64,000 bases of DNA from JAJYSO01 sp964579505 (GTDB taxonomy: Bacteria > Bacteroidota > Bacteroidia > Flavobacteriales > Flavobacteriaceae), in assembly GCA_964579505.1 (NCBI GenBank), contig CAZOGC010000011.1, positions 1-64,000 of the forward strand. The letters are read 5' to 3'. A program made the position numbers and the translations under genes. Positions 8,302 through 16,970 of this stretch are shown here, piece by piece. The notes under the pieces were generated by a model, which was not told the origin of the DNA, ran no database searches, and worked only from the letters and a program-made list of their open reading frames with translations. Position 1 is the stretch's first letter. Each line of letters begins with the position of its first letter.

Positions 8302-11300
8302 TTAGAAGGTTAAGTTTACACTAAATGATATCGTTCTGGCAAAAGGATAATTAATTCCTCGTTCTGTTTCTATAGAAGAAATCCTAAAGATATCGTTCAT
8401 ATACATATTAAAGTTTAAACTTTTTAAGCCTAAATAATCTAACCACTCTGCATCGTATACCTGATAGCCCAATCGGAAAGATTCGCCAATGAGCACGTTT
8501 TCTTTTTGCACAAATCGGGAAGAAATAGGGGTATAACTGGTCATAGAAATTGCTTTAAATTTGGCCACATCGCCGGGTTGTTGCCAACGGTCGTAAAGGG
8601 CTCTTCTATCTTGGTTATAGATAACTTCGTTGTTGCCAATATTTTCAACTTTATTATACAGGGCGGTATTAAAGGCATCGCCCCCAAGACGATAACGAAG
8701 ATGTATTCCCAGCGAAAAATTCTTATATCTAAACCGGCTACTAATTACCCCCTCTACATCCGGGGTCGTATTGCCTACGACTACTTCGTCGGCAAAATCA
8801 TATTCAAAGGTAGTTTCTCCATTTTTCTTTAAAAACACTTCGTTTCCGGTGGCCGGGTCAATTCCTAAAGACCGCACGGCCCAAATATCAGCCGGGCTAT
8901 ATCCGTCTTTAAATCGAATTAAGGAACGACTTTCTTTAGCGGCATCATTTAAGTTTTTTAAGGCATTATCAAATCCTCCATAGGTAGAATTGTAGGCACT
9001 AGCGGTTACCCCAAGCGTCCAAATAATACGGTCTTTTAAATTATAAATAGGAGAGTATTTAATAATGGCATCAATTCCTCGTGTTTTTAAATGGCCTACA
9101 TTCATAGGATAATTAAATATGCCGGTTGACGAGGGTAAATCTACCGTTACAATTAACGGGTGCGTGTATTTTTCATACACATCAATGGTGGCATTTAATC
9201 GGTCATCAAACATTCCAAGATCTATACCGACGTCTGATTGCAAGGTTTTTTGCCATTCTAAATTAGGATTTGCTAAGGTCTGTAACCCTATACCTTGACC
9301 AAAAATATTGGTACTGTTATTAAAATTATAGGTAGATACACTTACAAGGCTTCCAAATCCTTGGTTACCGGTGTACCCAATGTTACCCCGTAGTTTTAAT
9401 AGGTTTACAATCTCCGGATTAAAATTGAATTCTTTGTGAATATTCCATCCTAATCCCACCGACCAGAAAGGCGAATATTGTTTGTTAGAACCAAAGGCAG
9501 TAGACCCGTCCATTCGGAAAGTGGCATCTAACAAATAACGTTGATCATAAGCATAGTTTACAGAAGCCAATACGTTGTTTCTTCTATAGGTGTTACTATT
9601 GTAGGTGGGTTTGGCGTCGGGTTGATACCCAAATGCAAAATTTGGGTTGCCGGTAGCGCCTAGCGGAAAGCCTACGGCTCTTGTTCCATAGCTTGTTGAA
9701 GAACGTTCTTCTATTTCGGTTCGCAGATTAAAGGTTAAGGCATGTCTTTCAGCAAAGACATTATGGTAGGTCAACATTAAATTTCCCGAATAGCTATGTT
9801 GTTTTGTATCGAGCCTGTAATATTCACCTTTTTCTAAAAAGCTCACTTCATCAAACTGCGCGGATTCAGGAGAAACAAAAATTTCTTGTGTACTATTGGT
9901 CTTGCGTATCTGCAGCCCTGCAGAAGCTCTTAATTTTGAATTAATCGTCCAAATAGCATTTATATTATCGCGAAACCCAAAATCTGTAGTTTCGTTTTTA
10001 TTGTTTAGCGTAGAGCTATACAAGGGGTTTACCATAGTATAATCATAGAACCCTTGAACAGACACTTGATCTAAATACTTAGCAATTTTCCCATCTGTAT
10101 CGGTAGGTCGATAGTAAGGGTTGGCCTGGGCAAACTTTTTAAAGGAGCCGTAAGGAGATTCATTGGCGGTATAGCCGCTTAAATAAAGTCGATTAGAAAT
10201 ATTTAAATTTCCCTTACGGTACGTTAAATCAATATTGGCCCCATAATTTTTTCTCCCGGATCCCTTCATCACTCCGGTCGTATTTTTTAAGCTTAATCCG
10301 GCACCAAATTGTAAATTTTTATTGCCACCATCTACATAGACCGAATGGCGCTGAGAAAAACCGGTTTGCAGGGGTTTATCTAACCAATAGGTATTGACTC
10401 CGCGGCGAACATCGGCTAAAACCACATTATAAAGACTATCTAACGCCACCTGAGGGATTGCAGAATGGTCATGAGAGATCCATCGTCCGGCCAGTTTTTC
10501 AAATTTTAATTTCTCTTCGGCATTCATCAGGTTATAATCTGACAAATCGGCATATTCTATATTGAAATCTCCGGTATAAGAAACGCGAAGTTCACCGGGT
10601 TTAGGCCTTTTGGTTTCAATAACTACTACTCCGTTAGCCGCTTTAGCCCCATACAATGCAGTAGAAGCCGCATCTTTAAGAATGGTAATAGATTTTACCC
10701 GATTCAGGTTTAAGTCCATTACAGTCTGAATATCCGTTTGGAACCCATCTAAAATAAAGAGTGGGGCGTTGGGATCTGAGCTAAACTGATCTTTTATAGT
10801 ATTGGTAGGAAGACTGGTTTTTCCCCGCACTTCAATCTTAGGCATAGCGTTAGGGTTAGAACCGGCTAAATTATTTTCTAAAACCGTAAAGGAAGGGTCT
10901 AGTGTTTTTAAACTTTGAATGATATTTTGGTTACCAATACGTTTTAATTCTTCGCCGGTTACGGTATGTACTGCACCGGTAAAGCTTGTTTTTTTACGTT
11001 TTACAACTCCGGTGGTAATAACAACTCCCTGCAATTGTTTAGCAGAAGGTTTGAGTATAATATTGATAGCGGAGCTTCCGGAAGCCAATTTTTTACTAAC
11101 CGAAACCTTTTGTGTTTGAAAACCTATATAGCTAAACACCAAGATATCTTCTTTTTTAACGCCAATAGTATATTCTCCTTTAGCGTTGGTAGCTGTTCCT
11201 CCGGGATTTCCTAGAGTAGAAACGTTTACTCCAACTAAAGGTTTACCCTTTTCATCCGTTACAGTTCCATGCACAAGAATTTGTTGTTGAACGGTACCTT

Positions 11301-11715
11301 GAAGAGAAGAAGTAGCGTTAAAGTGAGTGGGAGGGGTAGCCTTTCTTTTGTATAAAACGATTTGGTCTCCCCGAATTTCAAATTGAACATCAGTGTTATT
11401 AAAAATGGTTTTTAGTGCCTTTTTTATAGGGGCATCAGTTACATTGATAGCCACACTTCTTTTTAGATTTATATCGGCTACATTGTAGAGAAAATCTACT
11501 CCGGTGTCTGTTTCAATTTTATTGAGGAGTTTTTCTAATTTAATGTGTTTATAGCGCAGCGTTACAGTTGTTTTATGTTGAAAAAAAACGGTACTCGTCG
11601 TGGCTGAATAAGCCGATCCCCATGTGCTTGTCCATAATAAGGCAACAAGAAATAAAGAGGTGGTTGTTAAGGTAACTTTGGGAATAAAACAGCTACCCAA
11701 AAGAGATTTTTTCAT
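8302..11715 (-). CDS. SusC/RagA TonB-linked outer-membrane transporter with STN signalling domain
   Basis: This 1137-residue protein has, after an N-terminal signal segment, an STN domain (about residues 50-123). This is the part that passes the ligand signal to FecR, and it includes KLEKLLNKIETDTGVDFLYN and IKKALKTIFNNTDVQFEI. A carboxypeptidase-regulatory-like beta-sandwich follows (about 148-207, GTVTDEKGKPLVGVNV). The TonB plug (about 230-370) contains VRGKTSLP and the family pattern ITILKDAASTALYGAKAANG, and a long beta-barrel ends in SFSVNLTF. It imports nutrients across the outer membrane using TonB energy. The STN domain together with the FecR gene just upstream indicates transcription control by an ECF sigma factor. 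Confidence 0.95.
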   Translation of the reverse strand: MKKSLLGSCFIPKVTLTTTSLFLVALLWTSTWGSAYSATTSTVFFQHKTTVTLRYKHIKLEKLLNKIETDTGVDFLYNVADINLKRSVAINVTDAPIKKALKTIFNNTDVQFEIRGDQIVLYKRKATPPTHFNATSSLQGTVQQQILVHGTVTDEKGKPLVGVNVSTLGNPGGTATNAKGEYTIGVKKEDILVFSYIGFQTQKVSVSKKLASGSSAINIILKPSAKQLQGVVITTGVVKRKKTSFTGAVHTVTGEELKRIGNQNIIQSLKTLDPSFTVLENNLAGSNPNAMPKIEVRGKTSLPTNTIKDQFSSDPNAPLFILDGFQTDIQTVMDLNLNRVKSITILKDAASTALYGAKAANGVVVIETKRPKPGELRVSYTGDFNIEYADLSDYNLMNAEEKLKFEKLAGRWISHDHSAIPQVALDSLYNVVLADVRRGVNTYWLDKPLQTGFSQRHSVYVDGGNKNLQFGAGLSLKNTTGVMKGSGRKNYGANIDLTYRKGNLNISNRLYLSGYTANESPYGSFKKFAQANPYYRPTDTDGKIAKYLDQVSVQGFYDYTMVNPLYSSTLNNKNETTDFGFRDNINAIWTINSKLRASAGLQIRKTNSTQEIFVSPESAQFDEVSFLEKGEYYRLDTKQHSYSGNLMLTYHNVFAERHALTFNLRTEIEERSSTSYGTRAVGFPLGATGNPNFAFGYQPDAKPTYNSNTYRRNNVLASVNYAYDQRYLLDATFRMDGSTAFGSNKQYSPFWSVGLGWNIHKEFNFNPEIVNLLKLRGNIGYTGNQGFGSLVSVSTYNFNNSTNIFGQGIGLQTLANPNLEWQKTLQSDVGIDLGMFDDRLNATIDVYEKYTHPLIVTVDLPSSTGIFNYPMNVGHLKTRGIDAIIKYSPIYNLKDRIIWTLGVTASAYNSTYGGFDNALKNLNDAAKESRSLIRFKDGYSPADIWAVRSLGIDPATGNEVFLKKNGETTFEYDFADEVVVGNTTPDVEGVISSRFRYKNFSLGIHLRYRLGGDAFNTALYNKVENIGNNEVIYNQDRRALYDRWQQPGDVAKFKAISMTSYTPISSRFVQKENVLIGESFRLGYQVYDAEWLDYLGLKSLNFNMYMNDIFRISSIETERGINYPFARTISFSVNLTF

Positions 11716-11763
11716 ACTTTTGTATAGATTTTGTGATTAAAAATTTGATCGCATAGCATATTA

Positions 11764-11792
11764 ATCGGGGAGTGGAGTCAACACTCCCTGAT
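11764..11792 (-). other. Hairpin between fecR-like and susC-like genes
   Basis: ATCGGGGAGTG (11764-11774) pairs with CACTCCCTGAT (11782-11792) with one wobble and a 7-nt loop. It lies in the 90-bp gap between the FecR and SusC genes. The T-run (11793-11797) lies on the plus-strand side, so it does not look like a terminator for the minus-strand operon. It may be an RNA-stabilising or processing stem ahead of the SusC message, or a terminator for antisense transcripts. Confidence 0.5.
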
Positions 11793-11805
11793 TTTTTATG
11801 TTTGT

Positions 11806-12960
11806 TTACGGTTGTTCATCTTTTGTTATCGTTATGACATGGTCGTTTTTGGTATAATGAAAGGGTCTACTTCTTGAAAAGAGATCCAAAATATTTTCAA
11901 CTTTCTCCCCATCAAAACTGGCCGTGAAAACCTGCTTGTCTAGGGCCTGATATCTGTTATTAATGGTAATGTTATAATGTCGTTCAAGCTGCCGTAAGAT
12001 GCTGGCAAAGGATTGATTAATAAACACGAGTTTCCCATTTATCCAAGCGGTATACTTTTGTGTATTCACGTGTTTTACTTGAATGCCCATCTGCTTGTTA
12101 TCTCTGCGAGTTATAGCCATTTGTCCCGGGGTTATTCGGGTTTCAGAGCCGTTATAGGTAACTCCCACCGATCCTTCTACAAGTACGGTACGGGTAGCGA
12201 GATCGTTTTTATAGGCAGAAACGTTAAAATGGGTGCCGTAAACGGCTATTTGCTGTTGTGCAGTATGAACCACAAATTGACGCGATGAATCTGTAGCTAC
12301 ATCAAAAAAAGCCTCTCCGGTTAGATATATCTCACGCTTGTGTTTTGCTAAAAAATGAACGGGATATTTAATACGACTACCTGAATTTAGCGTTACAACA
12401 GTACTATCAGATAAGATAAGCCGAAATCTTTTTCCATAGGGCACCCACAATTCATTATAAACCAATTTTTGAGTAGGGTGCGTGTTTTGGTAGCTCAACA
12501 CATTTTCATTTTTTACGCCTATAACGTTTCCCTGTTTGTTGGTAATAGATTTATGAGTAAAAGTTCCAATAGTTTGCACTTCTCCGGATCCCATCTCTAG
12601 GGTAATAAAATGAGGATTTTCTTTTAAAGGAACTTCTGTAGAATGAAAATACTGGTATGTAAAGAAGCTGATGGCTATAACTCCTATAAATATAGCGGCA
12701 TATTTTAGGAAGTTTTTCCTCCGAGATGATTGTACTTGTTTATTAGGTTGTAGTACGGCTGCAATTTTTGCATAAGCATCATCAGTTTCAAAGTCATAAT
12801 CTGTTTGTTGAAGAAGATAACTTATCCGGATATGTGCATTTAATTGCGCTATATGTGCCGAATCGTTTTCTAACCACCGCAACAATTCTTCTGCTTCTCC
12901 TGCTGATAGCGTGTGGTTAATAAACTTTTCTATTAATAGGACCATTTGCTTTTTAGACAT
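11806..12960 (-). CDS. FecR-family anti-sigma factor
   Basis: This 384-residue protein has the standard FecR layout. A cytoplasmic N-terminal anti-sigma part (about 1-80) includes GEAEELLRWLENDSAH. One membrane helix follows (about 84-105, FLKYAAIFIGVIAISFFTYQ). The periplasmic FecR domain (about 170-265) contains VPYGKRFRLILSDSTVVTLN and REIYLTGEAFFDVA. A C-terminal DUF4974 module (about 305-380) starts FINQSFASILRQLERHYNI and would contact the STN domain of the SusC. It keeps its ECF sigma factor inactive until the receptor binds ligand. The expected sigma gene is not adjacent. The nearest is at 2237 on the other strand, beyond the operon end. Confidence 0.93.
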   Translation of the reverse strand: MSKKQMVLLIEKFINHTLSAGEAEELLRWLENDSAHIAQLNAHIRISYLLQQTDYDFETDDAYAKIAAVLQPNKQVQSSRRKNFLKYAAIFIGVIAISFFTYQYFHSTEVPLKENPHFITLEMGSGEVQTIGTFTHKSITNKQGNVIGVKNENVLSYQNTHPTQKLVYNELWVPYGKRFRLILSDSTVVTLNSGSRIKYPVHFLAKHKREIYLTGEAFFDVATDSSRQFVVHTAQQQIAVYGTHFNVSAYKNDLATRTVLVEGSVGVTYNGSETRITPGQMAITRRDNKQMGIQVKHVNTQKYTAWINGKLVFINQSFASILRQLERHYNITINNRYQALDKQVFTASFDGEKVENILDLFSRSRPFHYTKNDHVITITKDEQP

Positions 12961-13153
12961 GTGGTGGCTTTATTTTTTACTATGACGAATAAAAAAGAGC
13001 ATACCCCCAAAAAATCGTTAACTTTTTTTAATTTTTTGTAAAAAACCAATAAAGAGCTTCTGTTTTCTTATGGTGAGGAGGCAGGTTAACCTATACTCGG
13101 TAAAAGAATGAAAGAAATTTTTATTTGTCCAAATGATCTCTATTTATAAAAAT

Positions 13154-13181
13154 AACCGGCTCCTTAAAAAGGAAACCGGTT
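13154..13181 (-). terminator. Terminator downstream of the S9 peptidase gene
   Basis: AACCGG (13154-13159) pairs with CCGGTT (13176-13181), extended inside by TCCTT with AAGGA. On the minus strand the stem is followed by ATTTTTAT. On the plus strand an A-run follows. It separates the S9 peptidase transcript from fecR. Confidence 0.6.
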
Positions 13182-13202
13182 AAAAAATTGGTGTATAGAA
13201 GA

Positions 13203-15518
13203 TTATCTTCTTGTAAAATGCATTTCTATTTTATATTCTTTTGGAGGGGTCTTCTCTAAGAGATAGCGCACAAAATAATCCCATCTGCGTCGCATTTGGT
13301 ATAGCGAAAAACCATAATAGCCATGCCGGCTATTTGGGTAAACAATTAGGTCAAAATCTTTGTTGGCCTTTTCTAGCGCTTGTACTACCAATAAGGTGTT
13401 TTGCGGAGGAACATTATTGTCCATCAGACCGACCACTAATAACAAATGTCCTTTTAAATTTTTAGCAAATGTTTCATTGGCTTGAGCGGTATAGGCTTTA
13501 TTACTTATTGGGCCATTGTATCGATCGCCCCAATCAGATTCATAATTGCGGTTATCGTGATTACCGGATTCAGCTATTCCTACATCAAAAAAATCAGGAT
13601 ATTTGAACATAGCAGCGGCAGTAGCAAAACCTCCGCCAGAATGTCCCCAAATACCTACACGGGTAGTATCTATATAAGAATAGCGTTTAGCTAATTGTTT
13701 AATGCCGGCAATTTGGTCTGGTAGTGTATTAATAGCCATATTGCCATAACTCATGTCGTGGTATTCTTTTGTACGCAGCGGGTTGCCGGTACCGTTCATC
13801 GTAACTACAATAAAGCCCAACTCAGCTAAGGCTTGATTGTCTCTTCGTGTAGGACTAAAAGCCCAATTGCCAATGGTAGCTCCTTGTGGCCCCGGATAGA
13901 TATAATCAATAATAGGATATTTTTTATTAGGGTCTAGGTTAGAGGGAGTAAATAACAACCCATAAACGGCTGTTTTACCGTCAGCAGCTTTTACCTTAAA
14001 AGGAGTAGGAGCGTGCCAGCCGGTAGCTTTTAACCGAGAAATATCGGTTTTAGCCAAGGTGAGTAATTTTTTTCCTTTAAGATTGCGCAAAACAGTTATG
14101 CCCGGCACATCGGGTTTAGAATACGTGTCTGTGAAATATTTTTCTGAAGGAGAAAAACGGATACGATGAGTGCCAGATTCAGGAGTAAGTTCTTTAAAAC
14201 CTGACCCATCAAAATTTACTTTACAGAGCTCTCTAAAATAAGGGTTTTCTTCTTGTAACCCGGCGGCTATAAAGTATATAATTCGTTTCTTCTTATCTAT
14301 TTTTACAATTTTATCTACTACATAATTTCCGTTGGTAATTTTGTTTTTTAATTTTCCGGTAGTAGCATCGTATAAATAAAGATGCCCCCAGTTATCGCGT
14401 TCAGAAAACCAAATAAATTCGTTAGAGTTGGGCAGGTAACGCCAATTAATTCCACCGTGACCGGAATCGAATTCGGTGGCTACTTTTTCATTAAAAACTT
14501 CGCGTACTTTTCCGGTAGTTGCATTAGCTATGCGAACTTTAGCTTCTTTGTGATACCGAGGGGTAGAAACAAAGGCTAATTTGGAGCCATCGGGACTCCA
14601 TTGTACATCGGCTAAATGGCCGTTGTAGGTAATGTCATCTACCTGTGTAGAACGTCGTGGATCGGCCGGAATGTCTAACGGAATTACTTTAGGGTCATTT
14701 ACGTTAATAATAACGCGGTGTATTTTCATAATAATGCTGTCTCCCGGAAATTCATATTTCCATTTTTCTAACCGTGGGGCTCCTACGTTGGTAGAAACCA
14801 AATACATATTGTTTACCTTTCGTTGGTCTTGTTTATAGGTAGCAATTTTTTTAGAATCCGGCGACCATCGTATAACAGGGCGATCGCTATGTCGCCAACT
14901 AGCGTTATCAGTGGCATAACCAAAATTCTTTATCCCGTCTGTGGTGAGGGCCCATTCTTTTCCGGTGGCCAGATTGCGTACCCATAAGTTATAATCTTTA
15001 ATAAAGGCCGCTAATTTTCCGTTAGGCGAGACGACCTCATTTCTATTTCTGCCGAAAGAACGAGAAGGGCTGGATGTCTTTTCATTATCAAGAGGAGTGC
15101 AAGTATAATTTTTTAAGTTGCATGTCCAGTATTTTCCATTGGCGCGGAAAATAAGCGTTTGACCGTCATCTTTAAATTGAATACTCCTAAACGGAAGTTG
15201 GTTGGGGTTGTATTTTTTTCCGGTAGCTTTAGCGAGAGAAGTTGCTAATTTTTGGGCATCAAAAGCCGGTTTTTTGGACTTTTTTCTGGGGTTAACCAAG
15301 ATATATTGGCTTCCGTTAGCGGTTACATCTCGGTACCAAAAATTATCATTGTCTAACCAATGAGGGCTTATTCTTCCGTGGTCTACATATTGTGAAGCAG
15401 AAAATGTTTGCACTGCTCGGTCATAGTCTTGTTTGGTGAGATGACCATTTTCATTCTGCGCACTTACCCAGAATGGGAAGGAGAGAAGAAGAATGGAAAA
15501 TAATTTTTTGTGAATCAT
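13203..15518 (-). CDS. S9B dipeptidyl/prolyl tripeptidyl peptidase IV-type secreted serine peptidase
   Basis: This 771-residue protein has a signal peptide ending near Ala20 (WVSAQ). A DPP IV-type beta-propeller follows (about residues 30-500), with repeated WSPDGSKLAF-like blades. A C-terminal alpha/beta-hydrolase carries the triad Ser627 in GHSGGG, Asp700 in GLMDNNVPP and His732 in SRHGYYG. The nucleophile elbow is GHSGGG rather than the more common GWSYGG, a variant that keeps the Ser. It would trim proline-containing N-termini from peptides in the periplasm or outside the cell. It lies upstream of fecR-susC but has its own terminator, so it is a neighbour rather than a certain operon member. 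Peptide supply to the SusCD pair is plausible but inferred. Confidence 0.9.
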   Translation of the reverse strand: MIHKKLFSILLLSFPFWVSAQNENGHLTKQDYDRAVQTFSASQYVDHGRISPHWLDNDNFWYRDVTANGSQYILVNPRKKSKKPAFDAQKLATSLAKATGKKYNPNQLPFRSIQFKDDGQTLIFRANGKYWTCNLKNYTCTPLDNEKTSSPSRSFGRNRNEVVSPNGKLAAFIKDYNLWVRNLATGKEWALTTDGIKNFGYATDNASWRHSDRPVIRWSPDSKKIATYKQDQRKVNNMYLVSTNVGAPRLEKWKYEFPGDSIIMKIHRVIINVNDPKVIPLDIPADPRRSTQVDDITYNGHLADVQWSPDGSKLAFVSTPRYHKEAKVRIANATTGKVREVFNEKVATEFDSGHGGINWRYLPNSNEFIWFSERDNWGHLYLYDATTGKLKNKITNGNYVVDKIVKIDKKKRIIYFIAAGLQEENPYFRELCKVNFDGSGFKELTPESGTHRIRFSPSEKYFTDTYSKPDVPGITVLRNLKGKKLLTLAKTDISRLKATGWHAPTPFKVKAADGKTAVYGLLFTPSNLDPNKKYPIIDYIYPGPQGATIGNWAFSPTRRDNQALAELGFIVVTMNGTGNPLRTKEYHDMSYGNMAINTLPDQIAGIKQLAKRYSYIDTTRVGIWGHSGGGFATAAAMFKYPDFFDVGIAESGNHDNRNYESDWGDRYNGPISNKAYTAQANETFAKNLKGHLLLVVGLMDNNVPPQNTLLVVQALEKANKDFDLIVYPNSRHGYYGFSLYQMRRRWDYFVRYLLEKTPPKEYKIEMHFTRR

Positions 15519-15713
15519 AAGGACAATTTTTTGATTAAATCAGATGATGAAAGTATTCCACACAATCCCACTTATAGATGTAGATGAGCGGAACGCCTTC
15601 AAAAGTAATTAACTTTTTCTATTATTTATTGTTTATATCTTATAAAATAGTCACTTATAACATAAAAATATTGCTTATGGTCTGAAAGAGATGGAATTTT
15701 ATCACGTAAAAAA

Positions 15714-15731
15714 AGCCGCACAAAGGCGGCT
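15714..15731 (-). terminator. Terminator of the ybaB-like gene
   Basis: AGCCGC (15714-15719) pairs with GCGGCT (15726-15731) across a 6-nt loop. On the minus strand it is followed by a seven-T run. It lies 26 bases after the stop of the YbaB gene. Confidence 0.75.
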
Positions 15732-15756
15732 ACTCTTTAATGATGAAAAGATGTTT

Positions 15757-16068
15757 TTATAAACCCAACCCGGGGATATTTGGCATGCCTTCTTTGGCTA
15801 CTTTGCTTAGCTCTTCTTCGTTTATCTGTGTAGCTTTAGCAATAGCGTTGTTTAAAGTGAGTACCAAATAATCTTCTAACTGCTCTTTGTCTTCGAGCAA
15901 CTCGTCGGCTACAGCTATATTTTTTATTTTTCGATTAGCAGTAAGCGTTATAGTGAGCAACCCATCATTAGATTTTTCTTGTAAGGTTACTGTATCCAGC
16001 CTTTTTTTGGTGGCTTCTATTTTGGCTTGTGTTTCTTTTAGCCGTCCCATCATGCCCATTAAATCCAT
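15757..16068 (-). CDS. YbaB/EbfC-family nucleoid-associated protein
   Basis: This 103-residue protein matches the YbaB/EbfC family in length and order. It has an N-terminal coiled helix (MGMMGRLKETQAKIEATKKR), a central three-strand part (GLLTITLTANRKIKNIAV), and a C-terminal helix with DYLVLTLNNAIAKATQ. The family forms dimers that bind DNA and the nucleoid. In many bacteria the gene lies beside dnaX or recR, but here it is alone with its own terminator. It is transcribed away from the small membrane-protein gene on the plus strand. Confidence 0.9.
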   Translation of the reverse strand: MDLMGMMGRLKETQAKIEATKKRLDTVTLQEKSNDGLLTITLTANRKIKNIAVADELLEDKEQLEDYLVLTLNNAIAKATQINEEELSKVAKEGMPNIPGLGL

Positions 16069-16169
16069 AATTTTATTGTTTTAAATTGCAGGCGAATGTA
16101 TAAAATTTAAGTTGAATTTTCAGTAATGTTTTCTTGTAGAGACACAGCAAATTTAAATAGGTTTGCCGG

Positions 16170-16187
16170 TATATTTGTCTATATTTG
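16170..16187 (+). promoter_or_regulatory. Two tandem TATATTTG -7 boxes
   Basis: TATATTTG occurs at 16170-16177 and again at 16180-16187. Both fit the flavobacterial -7 consensus TAnnTTTG. A TTG at 16163-16165 is only 14 bases from the second box, shorter than usual. The downstream ATG at 16193 would have a very short leader. Confidence 0.4.
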
Positions 16188-16192
16188 TTAGC

Positions 16193-16414
16193 ATGAGTAA
16201 AGGAACACGTATCTTTTTAGTAAATTTTCTGGTTGGCGGGGTGGTTTTTGCCGCAATTATGCTGGGCTTCGATTATTTTACCCACAAAGAATACAACGTA
16301 CTTAAATACATTGTCTATTTTGTGGCTTTTGGTCTCTTTATGGGGCTAATGGCTAGGCGTAACTATCGAAATCGCGTTTGGGATGATGAAGAAAATGAAG
16401 AAGACAATGCATAG
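16193..16414 (+). CDS. Small two-helix inner-membrane protein of unknown function
   Basis: I chose the ATG at 16193 (MSKGTRIFLVNFLVGG) rather than an upstream in-frame ATG at 16163, because the promoter boxes lie between them. The 73-residue product has two likely membrane helices (about residues 6-27 and 37-52) and a strongly acidic tail (DDEENEEDNA). No enzymatic motif is visible. It stands alone between the divergent ybaB-like gene and a repeat-like intergenic element. I do not recognise a named family. Confidence 0.65.
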   Translation: MSKGTRIFLVNFLVGGVVFAAIMLGFDYFTHKEYNVLKYIVYFVAFGLFMGLMARRNYRNRVWDDEENEEDNA

Positions 16415-16453
16415 AGTTGCAATAAAAATAATAGAGTTATTCTTTTAGTTTCT

Positions 16454-16591
16454 GTTCTTTTTTGCATTGCCCAAAAAAGAACCAAAAAAGTCTAGACTTA
16501 CTAAAAAAATAGAAGAAAATACTACGGAACCATCAGCCACTGGATTAAAATAACTTGCCTCCTACCGTCGGCGTCGAGCAGATTTTAATCC
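16454..16591. repeat. Non-coding double-hairpin element, probably a dispersed repeat
   Basis: The 355-bp gap at 16415-16769 holds no gene. Inside it, GTTCTTTTTTG (16454-16464) and CAAAAAAGAAC (16472-16482) form a perfect 11-bp inverted repeat. GGATTAAAAT (16542-16551) and ATTTTAATCC (16582-16591) form a perfect 10-bp inverted repeat closing a loop that is markedly richer in G+C than the surroundings (16552-16581). The sequence between and after them looks like broken coding sequence on the minus strand, with several stops. The base composition and mixed structure suggest an intergenic repeat family, as often seen in flavobacterial genomes. Only one copy is in this window. Confidence 0.45.
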
Positions 16592-16769
16592 TCAGGCCAA
16601 CGCTGCTTCCTTGATTTTCACTGTTTTTTTTAGATAGGTCATTGACAAATTTCCGCTACTTTTAATTAGAATTGAGATATTTTAAAATAATACACTTATA
16701 AATATTTGTATATCAATTTATTACACTCAGTATGTGAGCGTATAATTCGGAAAAATAAATTTCCGTTAG

Positions 16770-16970
16770 TTAATCTCCTTCTTCTAGTTGAAATATTTCT
16801 TCTACCGAAACTTCAAAAACAGTAGCCATCTTAAGTGCTAATAGGGTAGAAGGTACATATTTTCCTTTTTCAACCGCATGAACAGTTTGTCGGCTTACCC
16901 CAATTTTTTGGGCTAAATCGGCTTGGGTCAGATCTTTTATGGCACGTTGTACTTTCAAATTATTTTTCAT
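16770..16970 (-). CDS. XRE-family helix-turn-helix regulator
   Basis: This 66-residue protein is a compact Cro/C1-type repressor with the pattern LTQADLAQKIGVSRQTVHAV in the recognition region, followed by EKGKYVPSTLLALKMATVF. It is of the short YozG/Cro-like type usually encoded with a small membrane protein. Its start overlaps the end of the upstream membrane-protein gene by 11 bases, so the two are co-transcribed. It probably represses its own operon. The target is not visible. Confidence 0.9.
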   Translation of the reverse strand: MKNNLKVQRAIKDLTQADLAQKIGVSRQTVHAVEKGKYVPSTLLALKMATVFEVSVEEIFQLEEGD

